The notes under the pieces: model-generated | What the model saw: the letters and a program-made list of their open reading frames with translations, nothing else | Database searches by the model: none | Told to the model about the DNA's origin: nothing | Part shown: positions 17,465-26,593 of the stretch, one piece after another | Position numbering within the stretch: the stretch's first letter is position 1 | Layout: each line of letters starts with the position of its first letter | Assembly (NCBI GenBank): GCA_035293985.1 | Contig: DATGLS010000008.1 | Span: 248,001-312,000, forward strand | Direction of reading: 5' to 3' | Source: JAVDCA01 sp035293985 | GTDB taxonomy: Bacteria; Pseudomonadota; Alphaproteobacteria; Rhizobiales; Xanthobacteraceae | Length of the DNA: 64,000 bases | Made by a program: the position numbers and the translations under genes

Positions 17465-18343
17465 ATGCCGGTCCGCCGCATTGCCGAAGAGCCCGCCTCC
17501 CGGCTCGCCATCTGGGCGCGCCGCATCGCCAGCTTCTCGCTGCCGGTGGCATTGCTCGCGGTCGTCATCGCGCGCGCGGACCTGCTCAAGATCGTGCCGC
17601 TGCTCGCGACCTTCGCGGCGGCCCTCGCCATGGCGGTGATCGCGATCCTGCTCGCGTTCGCCTCCCTGATCGGCATCTGGCGGCACGGCACCGAGGGGCT
17701 GGGCGCGGCACTGACCGCGATCGTGATCAGCGTCGCGCTCCTCGCCTATCCATCCTACCTCCTGGCAAAAGCCGCCCGCCTGCCGGAAATTTCCGACATC
17801 ACCACCGACCCGCTCGATCCGCCGCGCTACGAGACGATCGCTCGGCTGCGCCCGCGCGACGCCAACCCGACCGTCTATGCGGGGCTTTACGCGGCGCAGC
17901 TGCAGAAGGCCGCCTATCCGGACGTGACGCCGCTCGAGACCGACGCCAGCCCGCAGGCGACCTACGATGCGGCGCTGGCGGTTATCGCCAAGCGGCGCTG
18001 GCAGGTGATCAATGCGCGCGCGCCGGTGGCGGCGCAACAGAACCAGCCCGCCCGCGATGGCTACATCGAGGCGGTCGCGCGCACGCGGATCATGGGCTTT
18101 CGCGATGACGTCGCCGTGCGTATCCGCGCGAACGGCGACGGCAGCCGGGTCGACGCGCGCTCCTCGTCGCGCTACGGCCGGCACGACTTCGGCGTCAATG
18201 CGGCGCGCGTGCGCGCGCTGCTCGACGACATCGAGGATCTGGCCGGCGAGGACAAGCCCGACGTGCCGGAGCGCCCGCTGCCGAAGGTCAAGCAGCCGCC
18301 ACAGAAGCCCGATCAGAAGCCGGCGCCGAAGCCCAGGCGGTAG
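17465..18343 (+). CDS. DUF1499 membrane protein
   Basis: A 292-residue protein with three N-terminal membrane helices (about residues 22-40, 45-70 and 80-100) and a soluble DUF1499 domain at about 125-265. Domain hallmarks are YPDVTPLETDASPQATYDAALA, IEAVARTRIMGFRDDVAVRI and GSRVDARSSSRYGRHDFGVNAARV. The last 30 residues are Pro/Lys rich and probably unstructured. DUF1499 proteins have no settled function. ATG at 17465 places the start just before the first helix. It precedes the phosphate transporter gene on the same strand, 129 bases away. Confidence 0.9.
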   Translation: MPVRRIAEEPASRLAIWARRIASFSLPVALLAVVIARADLLKIVPLLATFAAALAMAVIAILLAFASLIGIWRHGTEGLGAALTAIVISVALLAYPSYLLAKAARLPEISDITTDPLDPPRYETIARLRPRDANPTVYAGLYAAQLQKAAYPDVTPLETDASPQATYDAALAVIAKRRWQVINARAPVAAQQNQPARDGYIEAVARTRIMGFRDDVAVRIRANGDGSRVDARSSSRYGRHDFGVNAARVRALLDDIEDLAGEDKPDVPERPLPKVKQPPQKPDQKPAPKPRR

Positions 18344-18472
18344 GCGATCGCGCCAACCGCTCTTTTTGCGCCGCGACAAAGCGTCGGAACATGGCGCCGC
18401 GTATCGATTTGTCATAGACGCGGTCGGTTCCGTCGATAAACTGCCGGCAGATCGCACCCGGATGCACTTTCG

Positions 18473-20179
18473 ATGGGCACGATGGTCCTGCTCGATCTCA
18501 TGGGCGGCGTGGCGCTGCTGCTGTGGGGCCTGCACATGGTCCGCAGCGGCATTCTGCGTGCGTTCGGCTCCGACCTGCGCCATTATCTTTCCAAGGCGAT
18601 CGGCAACCGCTTCTCCGGCTTCGCGGCGGGCGTCGCCCTCACCGCGATTCTGCAGAGCAGCACCGCGACCGGCCTGATGACCGCGTCGTTCGCCGCCGCC
18701 GGGATAGTGGCCCTCGTCCCGGCGCTCGCCATCATGCTCGGCGCCAATGTCGGCACGACACTGATCGTGCAGGTCCTGTCGCTCGATGTCGCGGCCGCGG
18801 CACCGATCCTCCTCGTCGCCGGCCTGATCGCATTCCGCAGCGGCAATACCCGCGCGAAGGATCTGGGCCGGGTCGGTATCGGGCTCGGGTTGATGCTGCT
18901 CGCGCTGCATACGCTGCTGGACACGCTCGCGCCCGCCGAGAATGCGCCGAATGTGCATGCGCTGCTCGACGTGGTCACGTCGGACCCGACTTTCTGCGTC
19001 CTCGTCGCGGCAGCGCTGACCTGGGCGGCGCATTCGAGCGTCGCGACCGTGCTCCTGATCATGTCGCTCGCCTACTCCCAGTTCATCACGCCGGAGGCGA
19101 CGGTCGCTCTCGTGGTCGGCGCCAACCTCGGCAGCGCCATCAATCCGGTGTTCGAAGCCGCACAGCGTGGCGATCCCTCGACCTACCGGGTGCCTGTCGG
19201 CAACCTGCTCAACCGCCTCGTCGGGGTCGCGGTCGTCCTGCCCTTCCTCGGACCGATCGGTCGCTACTTCCACGCTCTGCAGCCCGACATGGCGCGGATG
19301 ACGGCCGAGTTCCACATCGCGTTCAACGTCGCGCTGGCCGTCGTCTTCATCGGCTTTCTCGATCCCCTGGCGTGGCTGCTCACCCGGATCTTTCCGGTGC
19401 CGACGCGGCCCACCGATCCGTTCGCGCCCCGCCACCTCGACGAGGCCGCGCTCGACACCCCCTCGCTCGCACTCGCCGACGCAGCGCGCGAGACCTTGCG
19501 TATGGGTGACCTGGTCGAGACCATGCTGCGCAACGTCATGACCGCGCTGATGACCAACGACCGCACCCTCGTCGCCGAGGTATCGCGCGCCGACAATGCG
19601 GTCGACCGCCTCGACGAGGCGATCAAGCTTTACGTCACCAAGCTGACCCGCGGAAGCCTCGACGAGCGCGAGGGCAAGCGCGCGATGGAAATCATCTCCT
19701 TCGCGATCAACCTCGAGCACATCGGCGACATCATCGACAAGAATCTGAGCGAGCTGGCCGCCAAGAAGATCAAGCGCAAGCTGCAATTCTCGAGCGACGG
19801 CGCGACCGAGATCGCCGCGTTCCATAAACGGATCCTCGAGAGCCTGCGGCTCGCGCTGGGCACATTCATGTCGGGCGACGTAAGCGATGCGCGCAAGCTC
19901 CTGGCCGAAAAGTCCGAGCTGCGCGGCGCCGAGCTCGCCGCCGCCGACAGTCATCTGGCACGCCTGCGCGATGGGCGCCCGGAAAGCATCGAGACGAGCT
20001 CGCTGCACCTGGACGTGCTGCGCGACCTCAAGCGCATCCACTCGCACATCTGCTCGGTCGCCTATCCGGTGCTGGAGGCTGCCGGCGTGCTGCAGAACGC
20101 CCCGTGGCCGGCAGCGCGAAGCGAAGATGCGCCTGCGCCGGCGGTCGCTGGCGGGACCGCGGCGGCGAAGCCGCTCTAG
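18473..20179 (+). CDS. Na/Pi cotransporter with PhoU-like domain
   Basis: A 568-residue membrane protein of the NptA/YjbB family, which moves inorganic phosphate with sodium. It holds the inverted repeat of Na/Pi cotransporters: first ALTAILQSSTATGLMTASF and LGANVGTTL, then WAAHSSVATVLLIMSL and VGANLGSAINPVF. About nine hydrophobic segments are followed by a cytoplasmic PhoU-like helical domain at about 345-545 (VETMLRNVMTALMTNDRTL, FAINLEHIGDIIDKNLSELA). ATG at 18473; ATG at 18482 is an alternative. In E. coli the homologue exports phosphate, so the direction here is open. Confidence 0.93.
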   Translation: MGTMVLLDLMGGVALLLWGLHMVRSGILRAFGSDLRHYLSKAIGNRFSGFAAGVALTAILQSSTATGLMTASFAAAGIVALVPALAIMLGANVGTTLIVQVLSLDVAAAAPILLVAGLIAFRSGNTRAKDLGRVGIGLGLMLLALHTLLDTLAPAENAPNVHALLDVVTSDPTFCVLVAAALTWAAHSSVATVLLIMSLAYSQFITPEATVALVVGANLGSAINPVFEAAQRGDPSTYRVPVGNLLNRLVGVAVVLPFLGPIGRYFHALQPDMARMTAEFHIAFNVALAVVFIGFLDPLAWLLTRIFPVPTRPTDPFAPRHLDEAALDTPSLALADAARETLRMGDLVETMLRNVMTALMTNDRTLVAEVSRADNAVDRLDEAIKLYVTKLTRGSLDEREGKRAMEIISFAINLEHIGDIIDKNLSELAAKKIKRKLQFSSDGATEIAAFHKRILESLRLALGTFMSGDVSDARKLLAEKSELRGAELAAADSHLARLRDGRPESIETSSLHLDVLRDLKRIHSHICSVAYPVLEAAGVLQNAPWPAARSEDAPAPAVAGGTAAAKPL

Positions 20180-20227
20180 CGCATGCTCCGGCGAAGTGGA
20201 CACCGGTTCGCCGATAGGAACATGCGC
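20179..20227. repeat. Intergenic palindrome (GCGCATG type)
   Basis: An imperfect palindrome starts at the stop codon of the Na/Pi cotransporter gene. GCGCATGCTCCGGCGAA at 20179-20195 pairs with TTCGCCGATAGGAACATGCGC (20207-20227) across a short spacer, with a small bulge. Elements of this design, including the GTGGACACCGGTTCGCC core, are frequent between rhizobial genes and may serve as terminators between the convergent genes here. Confidence 0.55.
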
Positions 20228-20280
20228 CAGATTAAGAACGGTAGAGCACGTCGCAACGGAGCGCGCTCTACCAGCACGCC

Positions 20281-21195
20281 TCAACTGCTGAGCCGATAGG
20301 TCCCCTCGATCGACGGCACGCCGTCGGTCGCGACCACGCCGCGCGCGACCATATCCTCCAGGTGCGCCAGAACCGAAAGTCCGGCCGCGCGCACGAGACG
20401 CGGATCGAGGCCGATATAGATGGCGCGCACCAGGGTCGGGATGTCGGCGGCTCCCTTGCCAAGACGGTGCACGATCGAGGCCTCACGTCCCTGGCGGTGA
20501 CGGATATAGGACTGGACGAAGCGCGGCGCCTCGCGGATGGCGTCGCCATGGCCGGGCAGATAGACGCTCTCGTGTCGCGCCGCGAGCTTGTCGAGCGAGG
20601 CCATGTAGTCGCTCATCGCGCCGTCGGGCGGCGCAACGATCGACGTCGACCAGCCCATCACGTGATCGCCGGAAAACAGGAGGTCCTGCCCACGCAAGGC
20701 ATAAGCCATGTGGTTCGCGGTGTGGCCGGGGGTCGTGATCGCCTCGAGGGCAAAACCTTTACCGCTCACGACGTCGCCATGGGCGAGCGGATGATCGGGG
20801 CGGAAATCGGTGTCGTTGCTGGCGTCGAGCCGCGGCGCCTCGCCGATATGCAGCGGCCGCGCCGGCCGGTGTGGCCCCTCGCCATAGGTCTTGGCGCCGG
20901 TCGCCGCCTTGACGCGCGCCGCGCCCGGCGAATGGTCGCGATGGGTGTGCGTCACCACGATGTGGGTGACGGTCTCGTTGCGTACCGCCTCGAGCAACGC
21001 CGCGATGTGCCCCGCATCGTCCGGGCCGGGATCGATGATCGCAACCTCGCCGCGCCCGACGATGTAGCTCATCGTGCCCTTGAAAGTGAACGGACTTGGG
21101 TTGTTGCACAACAGGCGACGCACGCCGGGCGCCACCTCCTCGACCGTACCGGGCGTGAGGGCGAGATTGCGATTGAACGGGATGTCGTCTGCCAT
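20281..21195 (-). CDS. MBL-fold metallo-hydrolase
   Basis: A 304-residue metallo-beta-lactamase-fold hydrolase. The metal motif THTHRDHSPGA (HxHxDH) is near residue 80, the third His in TTPGHTANHMAY, the bridging Asp in LFSGDHVMGWSTSI, and the last His in YLPGHGDAI. A C-terminal helical extension (ASIVHRLGKGAADIPTLVRAIY, LAHLEDMVARGVV) is that of the LACTB2-like group, which includes glyoxalase II-like and RNase-like members. I start at ATG 21195, as the longer frame from 21309 has a low-quality N terminus resembling an intergenic repeat (residues LGTRHSPLSTR). Substrate unknown. Confidence 0.9.
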   Translation of the reverse strand: MADDIPFNRNLALTPGTVEEVAPGVRRLLCNNPSPFTFKGTMSYIVGRGEVAIIDPGPDDAGHIAALLEAVRNETVTHIVVTHTHRDHSPGAARVKAATGAKTYGEGPHRPARPLHIGEAPRLDASNDTDFRPDHPLAHGDVVSGKGFALEAITTPGHTANHMAYALRGQDLLFSGDHVMGWSTSIVAPPDGAMSDYMASLDKLAARHESVYLPGHGDAIREAPRFVQSYIRHRQGREASIVHRLGKGAADIPTLVRAIYIGLDPRLVRAAGLSVLAHLEDMVARGVVATDGVPSIEGTYRLSS

Positions 21196-21474
21196 TTGTA
21201 AGCGAGTGCTGAGTGGCGAATGGCGAGTGCCAAGCGACGGGAGTGATAACGGGTCGCGGGCTTCGCCGCTATCCCCTTGCCACTGCTCGCTATTGCACAT
21301 GGTCACCACGATCGGGCGTGTGGAGACCGCCGACGAGCTCGACCCCGTCCGCCCGCCCGGCTGGCCGAGATCGAGGACTACCTGTGCAGCCCGCCGCGGC
21401 AGCCTGCGGAGATTTCGCGCCGGCCGTCGCCCGACGCCGAGAAGAAGCCGCGCGCCGTAGGACGTCGAAAATTC

Positions 21475-22668
21475 CTAATCCCAGCTGTCGTCGCACCGGT
21501 CCGGATTTTTCTGATCGATCTTCTGAGCGACGAGTGTGCCGAGCACCGTATAGCCGAGCTGGTTCGGGTGGTTCCAATCGCGCGGGCCGTGGATGAAGGC
21601 CTTGGCGGCCGCGCGGCGGAAGGCGTGGCGGGCGTCAACGAAGTCGGCACCCTCCGCAACCGCCGCGGCACGGATCTTCTGGCAGGTCAGCTGGCTCCGC
21701 GCATAGATCAGCTGCGGCGCCACGACCTGACCGTACTTGTAGACCGGCCCGTTCGGGTCGCTCGGCGCGTAGACCTCTTTCACGTGCACGTCGCCCGCGA
21801 GGCGGTAGACCGTCGGCGGGGCCGGGACGTAGACGATCGTCGCCGGCACGTCGGGGAAGCGGCCACGCAACCAGGCGAGCGAGCGCGAGAAGATCAGCAC
21901 GCTGGTGTCGATCTGCGCCTCGGTCATGATCAGCGGCGGCGCCTGCCATTCGCCCCCCGTACGAATCTGACCGTCGATGGTGACCGGGTTTACCGTGCCC
22001 GGCAGGTCGATCACGGGCGGCGGCCGCCAGGAATATTTCACCGCATACCGGCCCATGCGCCACAGCATGTCGCCGAAATGGCCGTGACACGCCCACGGGT
22101 TGGGCTCGGCATAGCGCGTGCGCAGGAAATCGTCGATCTGCGGCGCGAGCGGCCCGGGATGCGGCTTCATGTCGTCGAGCATGAGCTCGTAGTTGTCGGA
22201 GATGTCGTTGCCTTCGTAGAAGTAGACCACGAACCGACGCGGCTGCTCGATCGGCGAGAACAGATAGCAATAATCGTCGTCGAGAATGCGAGCGACGCGG
22301 TCGACCATCATCTGCGCGCTGCCGATATTGACGCGGCCGAAGCTCGCGACATCGCGGTGCAGGAGATCATGGATGACATTCGCCGAATGATAGGGCTTGT
22401 CGGAGAGACCGCCGCTTGCCAGCAGCCAGTCGCCGACGCCGGCCGCATAGGAGTCGCCGAGCAGCGCGATGTAGTCGTGCGGAACGTAGTGATCCTTTGA
22501 GTTCTGCATGAAGAAGTCGGCGCGATCCGGCAGATACGGCCGGATGTTGTACGACATGTAGGGCAGCATGACGCGGAAGAAGAGCAGCTCGCAGATCAGA
22601 TAGGTCGCCACGAACGACACGGCCGAGACCGACCCGTTCGCGAGGAACTGCTTGATATTTTTGCGCAT
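21475..22668 (-). CDS. SGNH/GDSL-type hydrolase, membrane anchored
   Basis: A 397-residue protein with one N-terminal membrane helix (VSAVSFVATYLICELLFFRV, about residues 13-33) and a periplasmic SGNH-like domain. Block I is YIALLGDSYAAGVGDW, with the candidate nucleophile Ser near residue 75, and the C-terminal catalytic pair is in GPRDWNHPNQLGYTVLG, where Asp and His follow the DxxH spacing. The FVVYFYEGNDISDN segment fits block III. Proteins of this kind often modify exopolysaccharide or cell wall by deacetylation. ATG at 22668 is preceded by GGGAGA. Convergent with the MBL gene's direction of neighbours; substrate unknown. Confidence 0.8.
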   Translation of the reverse strand: MRKNIKQFLANGSVSAVSFVATYLICELLFFRVMLPYMSYNIRPYLPDRADFFMQNSKDHYVPHDYIALLGDSYAAGVGDWLLASGGLSDKPYHSANVIHDLLHRDVASFGRVNIGSAQMMVDRVARILDDDYCYLFSPIEQPRRFVVYFYEGNDISDNYELMLDDMKPHPGPLAPQIDDFLRTRYAEPNPWACHGHFGDMLWRMGRYAVKYSWRPPPVIDLPGTVNPVTIDGQIRTGGEWQAPPLIMTEAQIDTSVLIFSRSLAWLRGRFPDVPATIVYVPAPPTVYRLAGDVHVKEVYAPSDPNGPVYKYGQVVAPQLIYARSQLTCQKIRAAAVAEGADFVDARHAFRRAAAKAFIHGPRDWNHPNQLGYTVLGTLVAQKIDQKNPDRCDDSWD

Positions 22669-22914
22669 GCATTCTCCCGCCGAGGCAGCCCACCATAGTG
22701 TCGCTCCACTCCGTTTCAACGAAAATTGCGGCGGCGGCACGCTCCAGTGCCGGGACTTGCGACGTGATGGCGCAGACACGACGAGAGGACCGCAATCATC
22801 GCCTCGCCGGGAGCAGGGCGCTCCGTCCGTCTCGATGGCTGGCGATGGCCACCGGCATCAGCTAATCAGATCCCGCGCTCGTGATGATCGAGCACCATCG
22901 GCGGGCTGCAAGCC

Positions 22915-23676
22915 ATGAGAAAGATCTTCGTGATCGGTATCGGCGCGGGCAATCCCGACTACATCACCGTCCAGGGGATCAACGCGCTCAACCAGGTCGA
23001 CGTGTTCTTCATCATCGACAAGGGAGACGAGAAGGAGGATCTCGTCCGCCTGCGCAAGGAAATCTGTGAGCGATATATAAAGGATCAGTCCTATCGGATC
23101 GTCGAGGCTGCCGACCCGCCGCGCGAGCGAGCGCCCTCCTCCTACGAGGCGGCGGTGCGGGCGTGGCACGAGCAGCGCGCTGACATTTACGAGAGCCTGA
23201 TCGGCGAGGAGCTCGGCGAGGACGAGTGCGGCGCCTTCCTGGTCTGGGGCGATCCTTCGCTCTACGACAGCACCTTGCGCATCATCGACCAGATAGTCGC
23301 CCGCGGGGCCGTCGAATTCGATTACGAGGTCATCCCAGGCATAAGCGCGATCCAGGCCTTGGCGGCACGCCACCGGCTCGCGCTCAATCGGATCGGGCGG
23401 CCCGTTAACATCACGATCGGCCGCAGGCTCGCCGAAGGGCTGCCGGACGACGCCGACGACGTCGTGGTGATGCTCGACGGGGAATGCTCGTTCAAGAAGG
23501 TCAACGACCGCGACATCGACATCTATTGGGGAGCGTATCTCGGCACCGAGGACGAGATTCTCGTGTCAGGCAGCCTGCGCGAGGTCAGGCAGGTGATTGA
23601 GCGGATGCGGGCCGACGCCAAGGCGCGCAAGGGATGGGTGATGGACACCTATCTGCTTCGCAGGCGCGATACCTAG
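22915..23676 (+). CDS. cobF: Precorrin-6A synthase (deacetylating)
   Basis: The 253-residue protein is CobF of the aerobic cobalamin pathway. It methylates C-1 of precorrin-5 with S-adenosylmethionine and releases acetate to give precorrin-6A. It shows the tetrapyrrole methylase fold: FVIGIGAGNPDYITVQGINAL at the N terminus, GAFLVWGDPSLYDSTLRI (the GxGDPxxY-type loop) near residue 105, and EVIPGISAIQALAARH near residue 135. No other cob gene is in the window, and no B12 riboswitch motif stands out upstream. The last codon overlaps the stop of the convergent tonB-like gene. Confidence 0.95.
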   Translation: MRKIFVIGIGAGNPDYITVQGINALNQVDVFFIIDKGDEKEDLVRLRKEICERYIKDQSYRIVEAADPPRERAPSSYEAAVRAWHEQRADIYESLIGEELGEDECGAFLVWGDPSLYDSTLRIIDQIVARGAVEFDYEVIPGISAIQALAARHRLALNRIGRPVNITIGRRLAEGLPDDADDVVVMLDGECSFKKVNDRDIDIYWGAYLGTEDEILVSGSLREVRQVIERMRADAKARKGWVMDTYLLRRRDT

Positions 23677-24374
23677 CGGGTTTTGAACCGGACAGGCACA
23701 TTGAAATTGAACTTGTCGCCGTCCATGTCGGCCGGCGGGACCGGAAACGGTTGTGCGCGGCGGACCGTTGCGAGCGTTTCCTCGTCGAGCGCCTTGTAGC
23801 CCGAGCTCTTCACGATCTTGCTCGACAGCACGTGGCCCTCGCGATCGATCGAGAAGGCGAGCTCGACGACGCCTGTCTCGCCGCGCCGCTGGGCGCTCGC
23901 GGGATACGATTTGTGGCGCTCGATCTGCATCGCCACGCTGCTGTACCACTTCTTGATTTGCGCCGGCGACGGATGCGGGCGCGGCGGCGCCGTGGTGGCG
24001 GGCGCCGGCGCGACCGGCACTGGCGTGGGCGGCTCCGATTTGATCGGCTCGGGCGGCAGCGCGGCGACCGGTGGCACCGGCGCCGGCGGCACGTCGACCC
24101 TCTCGTCGACCTTGTCCTCGACTTTGGGCTTGTCAGGTGGCGGCGCAGGCGCTGCCTCCTGTTGCAGTGGCCCCGGCGCGATGTCGTCGACGGTGTCGCT
24201 CGGAGGCGTCTCGGTGACCAGATCGAGATAGACGACGTTCCCGCCGTCTCCGAAATTGACGGGATCGTGCCACGTGAACAGCATCGCGGCGGCGCCGGCG
24301 TGCAGCCCCAGCACCAGCACGGCGCCCGCCGCCCACAGCCACGGCTCATACCGGCCGGTGGCCGCTGCGGTCAC
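23673..24374 (-). CDS. TonB-family energy transducer
   Basis: A 233-residue protein with a short cytoplasmic start, one membrane helix (WLWAAGAVLVLGLHAGAAAML, about residues 10-30), a long Pro-rich periplasmic linker (about 60-145, many PP and PVP units) and a C-terminal TonB domain. The domain shows YPASAQRRGETGVVELAFSIDREG and the SSGYKALDEETLATVRRAQPFP pattern. It carries proton-motive energy from ExbB/ExbD to outer-membrane receptors. GTG at 24374 overlaps the exbD stop by four bases (GTGA), indicating translational coupling. No TonB-dependent receptor gene is in the window. Confidence 0.93.
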   Translation of the reverse strand: MTAAATGRYEPWLWAAGAVLVLGLHAGAAAMLFTWHDPVNFGDGGNVVYLDLVTETPPSDTVDDIAPGPLQQEAAPAPPPDKPKVEDKVDERVDVPPAPVPPVAALPPEPIKSEPPTPVPVAPAPATTAPPRPHPSPAQIKKWYSSVAMQIERHKSYPASAQRRGETGVVELAFSIDREGHVLSSKIVKSSGYKALDEETLATVRRAQPFPVPPADMDGDKFNFNVPVRFKTR

Positions 24375-24790
24375 TGTGTCTTCTCCAGCCCCACCAGCGC
24401 GACCTTGAGGAAACCGGCCGCGCGCAGCAGGTTCATCACGTTCATCAGGTCGCCATAGGGAACGAGCTTGTCGGCGCGCAGGAAAATGCGCGTGTCGCGA
24501 TGGCCGCTCACGGCCTGGTCGAGCGCCGCCGCGAGCCGGTCGCGCGACACCGCGTCATCGCCGATCGTCAGCGAGAGATCGGGCTTGATGGTGAGGAAGA
24601 CCGGCTTGTCGGGGCGCGGCTGCTGCGGCGCGCTCGAGGACGGCAGATCGACCGCGATGTCGACGGTGGCGAGCGGCGCCGCCACCATGAAGATGATGAG
24701 CAGGACCAGCATGACGTCGATGAACGGCGTGACGTTGATCTCGTGGACCTCGTCGAGCTCGTCCTTGCCGTGGTCGAGACGCACGCTCAT
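24371..24790 (-). CDS. exbD: Biopolymer transport protein ExbD
   Basis: A 139-residue inner-membrane protein with a single helix after the conserved EINVTPFIDVMLVLLIIFMV segment (residues 17-36), which contains the essential proton-carrying Asp of the ExbD/TolR family, and a periplasmic domain with VFLTIKPDLSLTIGDDAV and PYGDLMNVMNLLRAAGF. The in-frame extension upstream to 24937 overlaps exbB and is not used; ATG at 24790 fits. It sits 16 bases after exbB and overlaps tonB, so the three form one operon. exbD rather than tolR is chosen because tonB is linked and no tol-pal genes are near. Confidence 0.93.
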   Translation of the reverse strand: MSVRLDHGKDELDEVHEINVTPFIDVMLVLLIIFMVAAPLATVDIAVDLPSSSAPQQPRPDKPVFLTIKPDLSLTIGDDAVSRDRLAAALDQAVSGHRDTRIFLRADKLVPYGDLMNVMNLLRAAGFLKVALVGLEKTQ

Positions 24791-24806
24791 CGGGGTCGCG
24801 TCCTGC

Positions 24807-25745
24807 CTACTCCGCAGCCGCCCGCATCCGATGATGCTCGATGCGGCGGTCGAGATCGCGGCTGACGAGGCGCAGCACCTCGGCCGAGGCGTCGCCGAGC
24901 TGCGCGCGATAGCCCGCGATCGAGCGGGCGAACACATTGTAGATCACGACGGCCGGAATCGCGGCTGCGAGCCCGAAGGCCGTCGCCAGCAGCGCCTCGG
25001 CGATGCCCGGCGCCACCACGGCGAGGTTCGTCGTATGCGCCTTCGAGATGCCGATGAAGCTGTTCATGATGCCCCACACCGTGCCGGCGAGGCCGACGAA
25101 CGGCGCGGTCGCCCCGATGGTGGCGAGCACGCCGGTGGCGCGGCTGATCCTGCGGCCGAACGCCGCCTCGATGCGCTCGAGGCGCGAAGCGACGCGCTCC
25201 TTGATGCCGTCCTTATCGATCGTGTCCGCGGAGAGCCGCAGCTCCGCGCCCGCGGCGGCGAGGAATTCCGCGGCCGGACTGGGCGTCGTGCCGAGGTCGG
25301 CGAGGGACACCGCCGCCCCGAGCATGGCCAGCGCGCGGCGCGCCTTGCGCTTGGCGACGATGATCTCGATCGTCTTCACGAGCCAGATCGTCCAGGTCAC
25401 GATCGACGCGAAGGCAAGGCCGATGATCACCGCCTTCACGACCGTGTCGGCGGACATGAACATGCCCCACGGCGACAGATCGCGCGGCAGCGCCGCCGTG
25501 CCGACCACCGGAGCCGTGTCGGAAGCAGCCTCGTCGGCCACCGCCAGGCCGGCTTGCGCGAGCCAGGCGGCGATGCCGAACAGCAATGGTGAAACCAACG
25601 CGGCGCACACGCGGCCGATGGCGGGCAGAGTCCCTGACGGCAAAGTCCCTGAGCCTGGAATGATAGCAATTCGAAAAGGATTCAATCGCCGCGATTGCCG
25701 CTGCTCAGGACGTGTTTCAACAAGAGACCGCTTGTGGCGGATCAT
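24807..25745 (-). CDS. exbB: TonB-system proton channel protein ExbB
   Basis: A 312-residue MotA/TolQ/ExbB family membrane protein. Three helices are clear: about residues 103-125 (VKAVIIGLAFASIVTWTIWLV), then GVLATIGATAPFVGLAGTVWGIMNSF, then ALLATAFGLAAAIPAVVIYN near the C terminus. The latter two hold the family proton-channel motif. The N terminus is longer than in E. coli ExbB, with a predicted signal-like stretch (LVSPLLFGIAAWLAQAGLAVADEA), as in many alphaproteobacterial ExbB proteins. ATG at 25745 is chosen. It is first in the exbB-exbD-tonB operon; no Fur or Irr box is obvious upstream. Confidence 0.93.
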   Translation of the reverse strand: MIRHKRSLVETRPEQRQSRRLNPFRIAIIPGSGTLPSGTLPAIGRVCAALVSPLLFGIAAWLAQAGLAVADEAASDTAPVVGTAALPRDLSPWGMFMSADTVVKAVIIGLAFASIVTWTIWLVKTIEIIVAKRKARRALAMLGAAVSLADLGTTPSPAAEFLAAAGAELRLSADTIDKDGIKERVASRLERIEAAFGRRISRATGVLATIGATAPFVGLAGTVWGIMNSFIGISKAHTTNLAVVAPGIAEALLATAFGLAAAIPAVVIYNVFARSIAGYRAQLGDASAEVLRLVSRDLDRRIEHHRMRAAAE

Positions 25746-26188
25746 ATTTGTCGCCTCACGCTGAACACGTTCCAATCTGCGATGACGGCGCCGAACCCGA
25801 GCAGCGGCGCGTGCGAATGTCCTAGATCGTTGCGGCGACGTTGACAACATCGAACACGCCACATGGAGGACTCCAAAGCCGCCCAAGGCGGATCGTTGAC
25901 GGATCGCTCGTCCGGCAGGATTTGCCGTCACGGTGAGCGGCGCCCCAGGCCGTTCAATCAGCTCGCCGTCCATCACGCGGCTCTGGGACAGCGGCAGACA
26001 GCCCTCCAGCGGCTCCCGCCGTTGTCAAAGCCCTTCGTCGATCCGCCCCACCAGCCGACCTTGCCGCTGAAACATGACGCGACGATCGCGGCGGCATTGG
26101 GAACACACTGGCGCTCTCCCGCCCGGGTTTAATATTCACTAACCAGCACAATAGCTTGACCGGCGTCATACGTATACGCTGCGCGCCA
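25746..26188. other. Intergenic region left of an EAL remnant
   Basis: I see no supported gene in these 443 bases. Short frames on both strands (25863-26132 plus, 25954-26169 minus) lack ribosome-binding sites and family features. The stretch may include further decayed upstream sequence of the EAL gene whose remnant begins at 26189, but no GGDEF, PAS or receiver motif could be read in any frame. The left end should hold the exbB promoter. Confidence 0.5.
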
Positions 26189-26593
26189 CTGATCGAGCGC
26201 CGCGAGATGCGCCTGCACTATCAGCCCTAGATCATCTCGCCTCCGGCGGCCTGATCGGGGTCGAGGTGCTGGTGCGCTGGCAACATCCCGTGCGCGGCTT
26301 GATCGGCCCGGCGCAATTCATCGCCATCACGGACCGGACCGGGACGATCGTGCCGCTCGGCCAATGGGTATCCGAGGAAGCCTGCCGCCAGCTCGACTCG
26401 TGGCGCCGCAGGGTCTCTTCCCCGGTGCGATCGCGGTGAATTTTTCTCCGCCGTCCAGCTCAAGACGCACGTCGGTCTCGACCGCACCATCGCGGCGGCG
26501 CTCGCCCGCTGGCGGGTCGACCCGCGCGACATCGAGGTCGAGCTCACCGAGTCGGCGCTGATGGAGGTCTCGCAGCAGCACGGCGGTGTTTAG
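26189..26593 (+). pseudogene. Decayed EAL-domain c-di-GMP phosphodiesterase fragment
   Basis: Conceptual translation in three successive frames reconstructs the N-terminal half of an EAL domain. From 26189: LIERREMRLHYQP then a stop; from about 26227 in another frame: LASGGLIGVEVLVRWQHPVR and later IVPLGQWVSEEACRQLDSW; from 26418 in the third frame: FPGAIAVNFS; from 26450 back in the first frame: AVQLKTHVGLDRTI through DIEVELTESALMEV, ending at TAG 26591-26593. At least three frame changes and one internal stop are needed, and the second half of the domain is missing. EVL stands where EAL is usual. This is clearly a relic, not a functional gene. Confidence 0.88.

Noticed and set aside
17324..20284. 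A long minus-strand open frame of almost 1000 codons opposite the DUF1499 and Na/Pi genes
   Set aside because: Its translation is low-complexity Arg/His/Ala-rich, the usual mirror image of high-GC coding sequence, with both true genes on the other strand well supported.
22669..22914. Possible cobalamin riboswitch ahead of cobF
   Set aside because: I could not find the B12-box consensus or the expected stem pattern in this 246-base gap.
25863..26169. Two overlapping short frames of 89 and 71 codons in the gap before the EAL relic
   Set aside because: No ribosome-binding site, no family feature, and they are mutually antisense in a region of probable decay.
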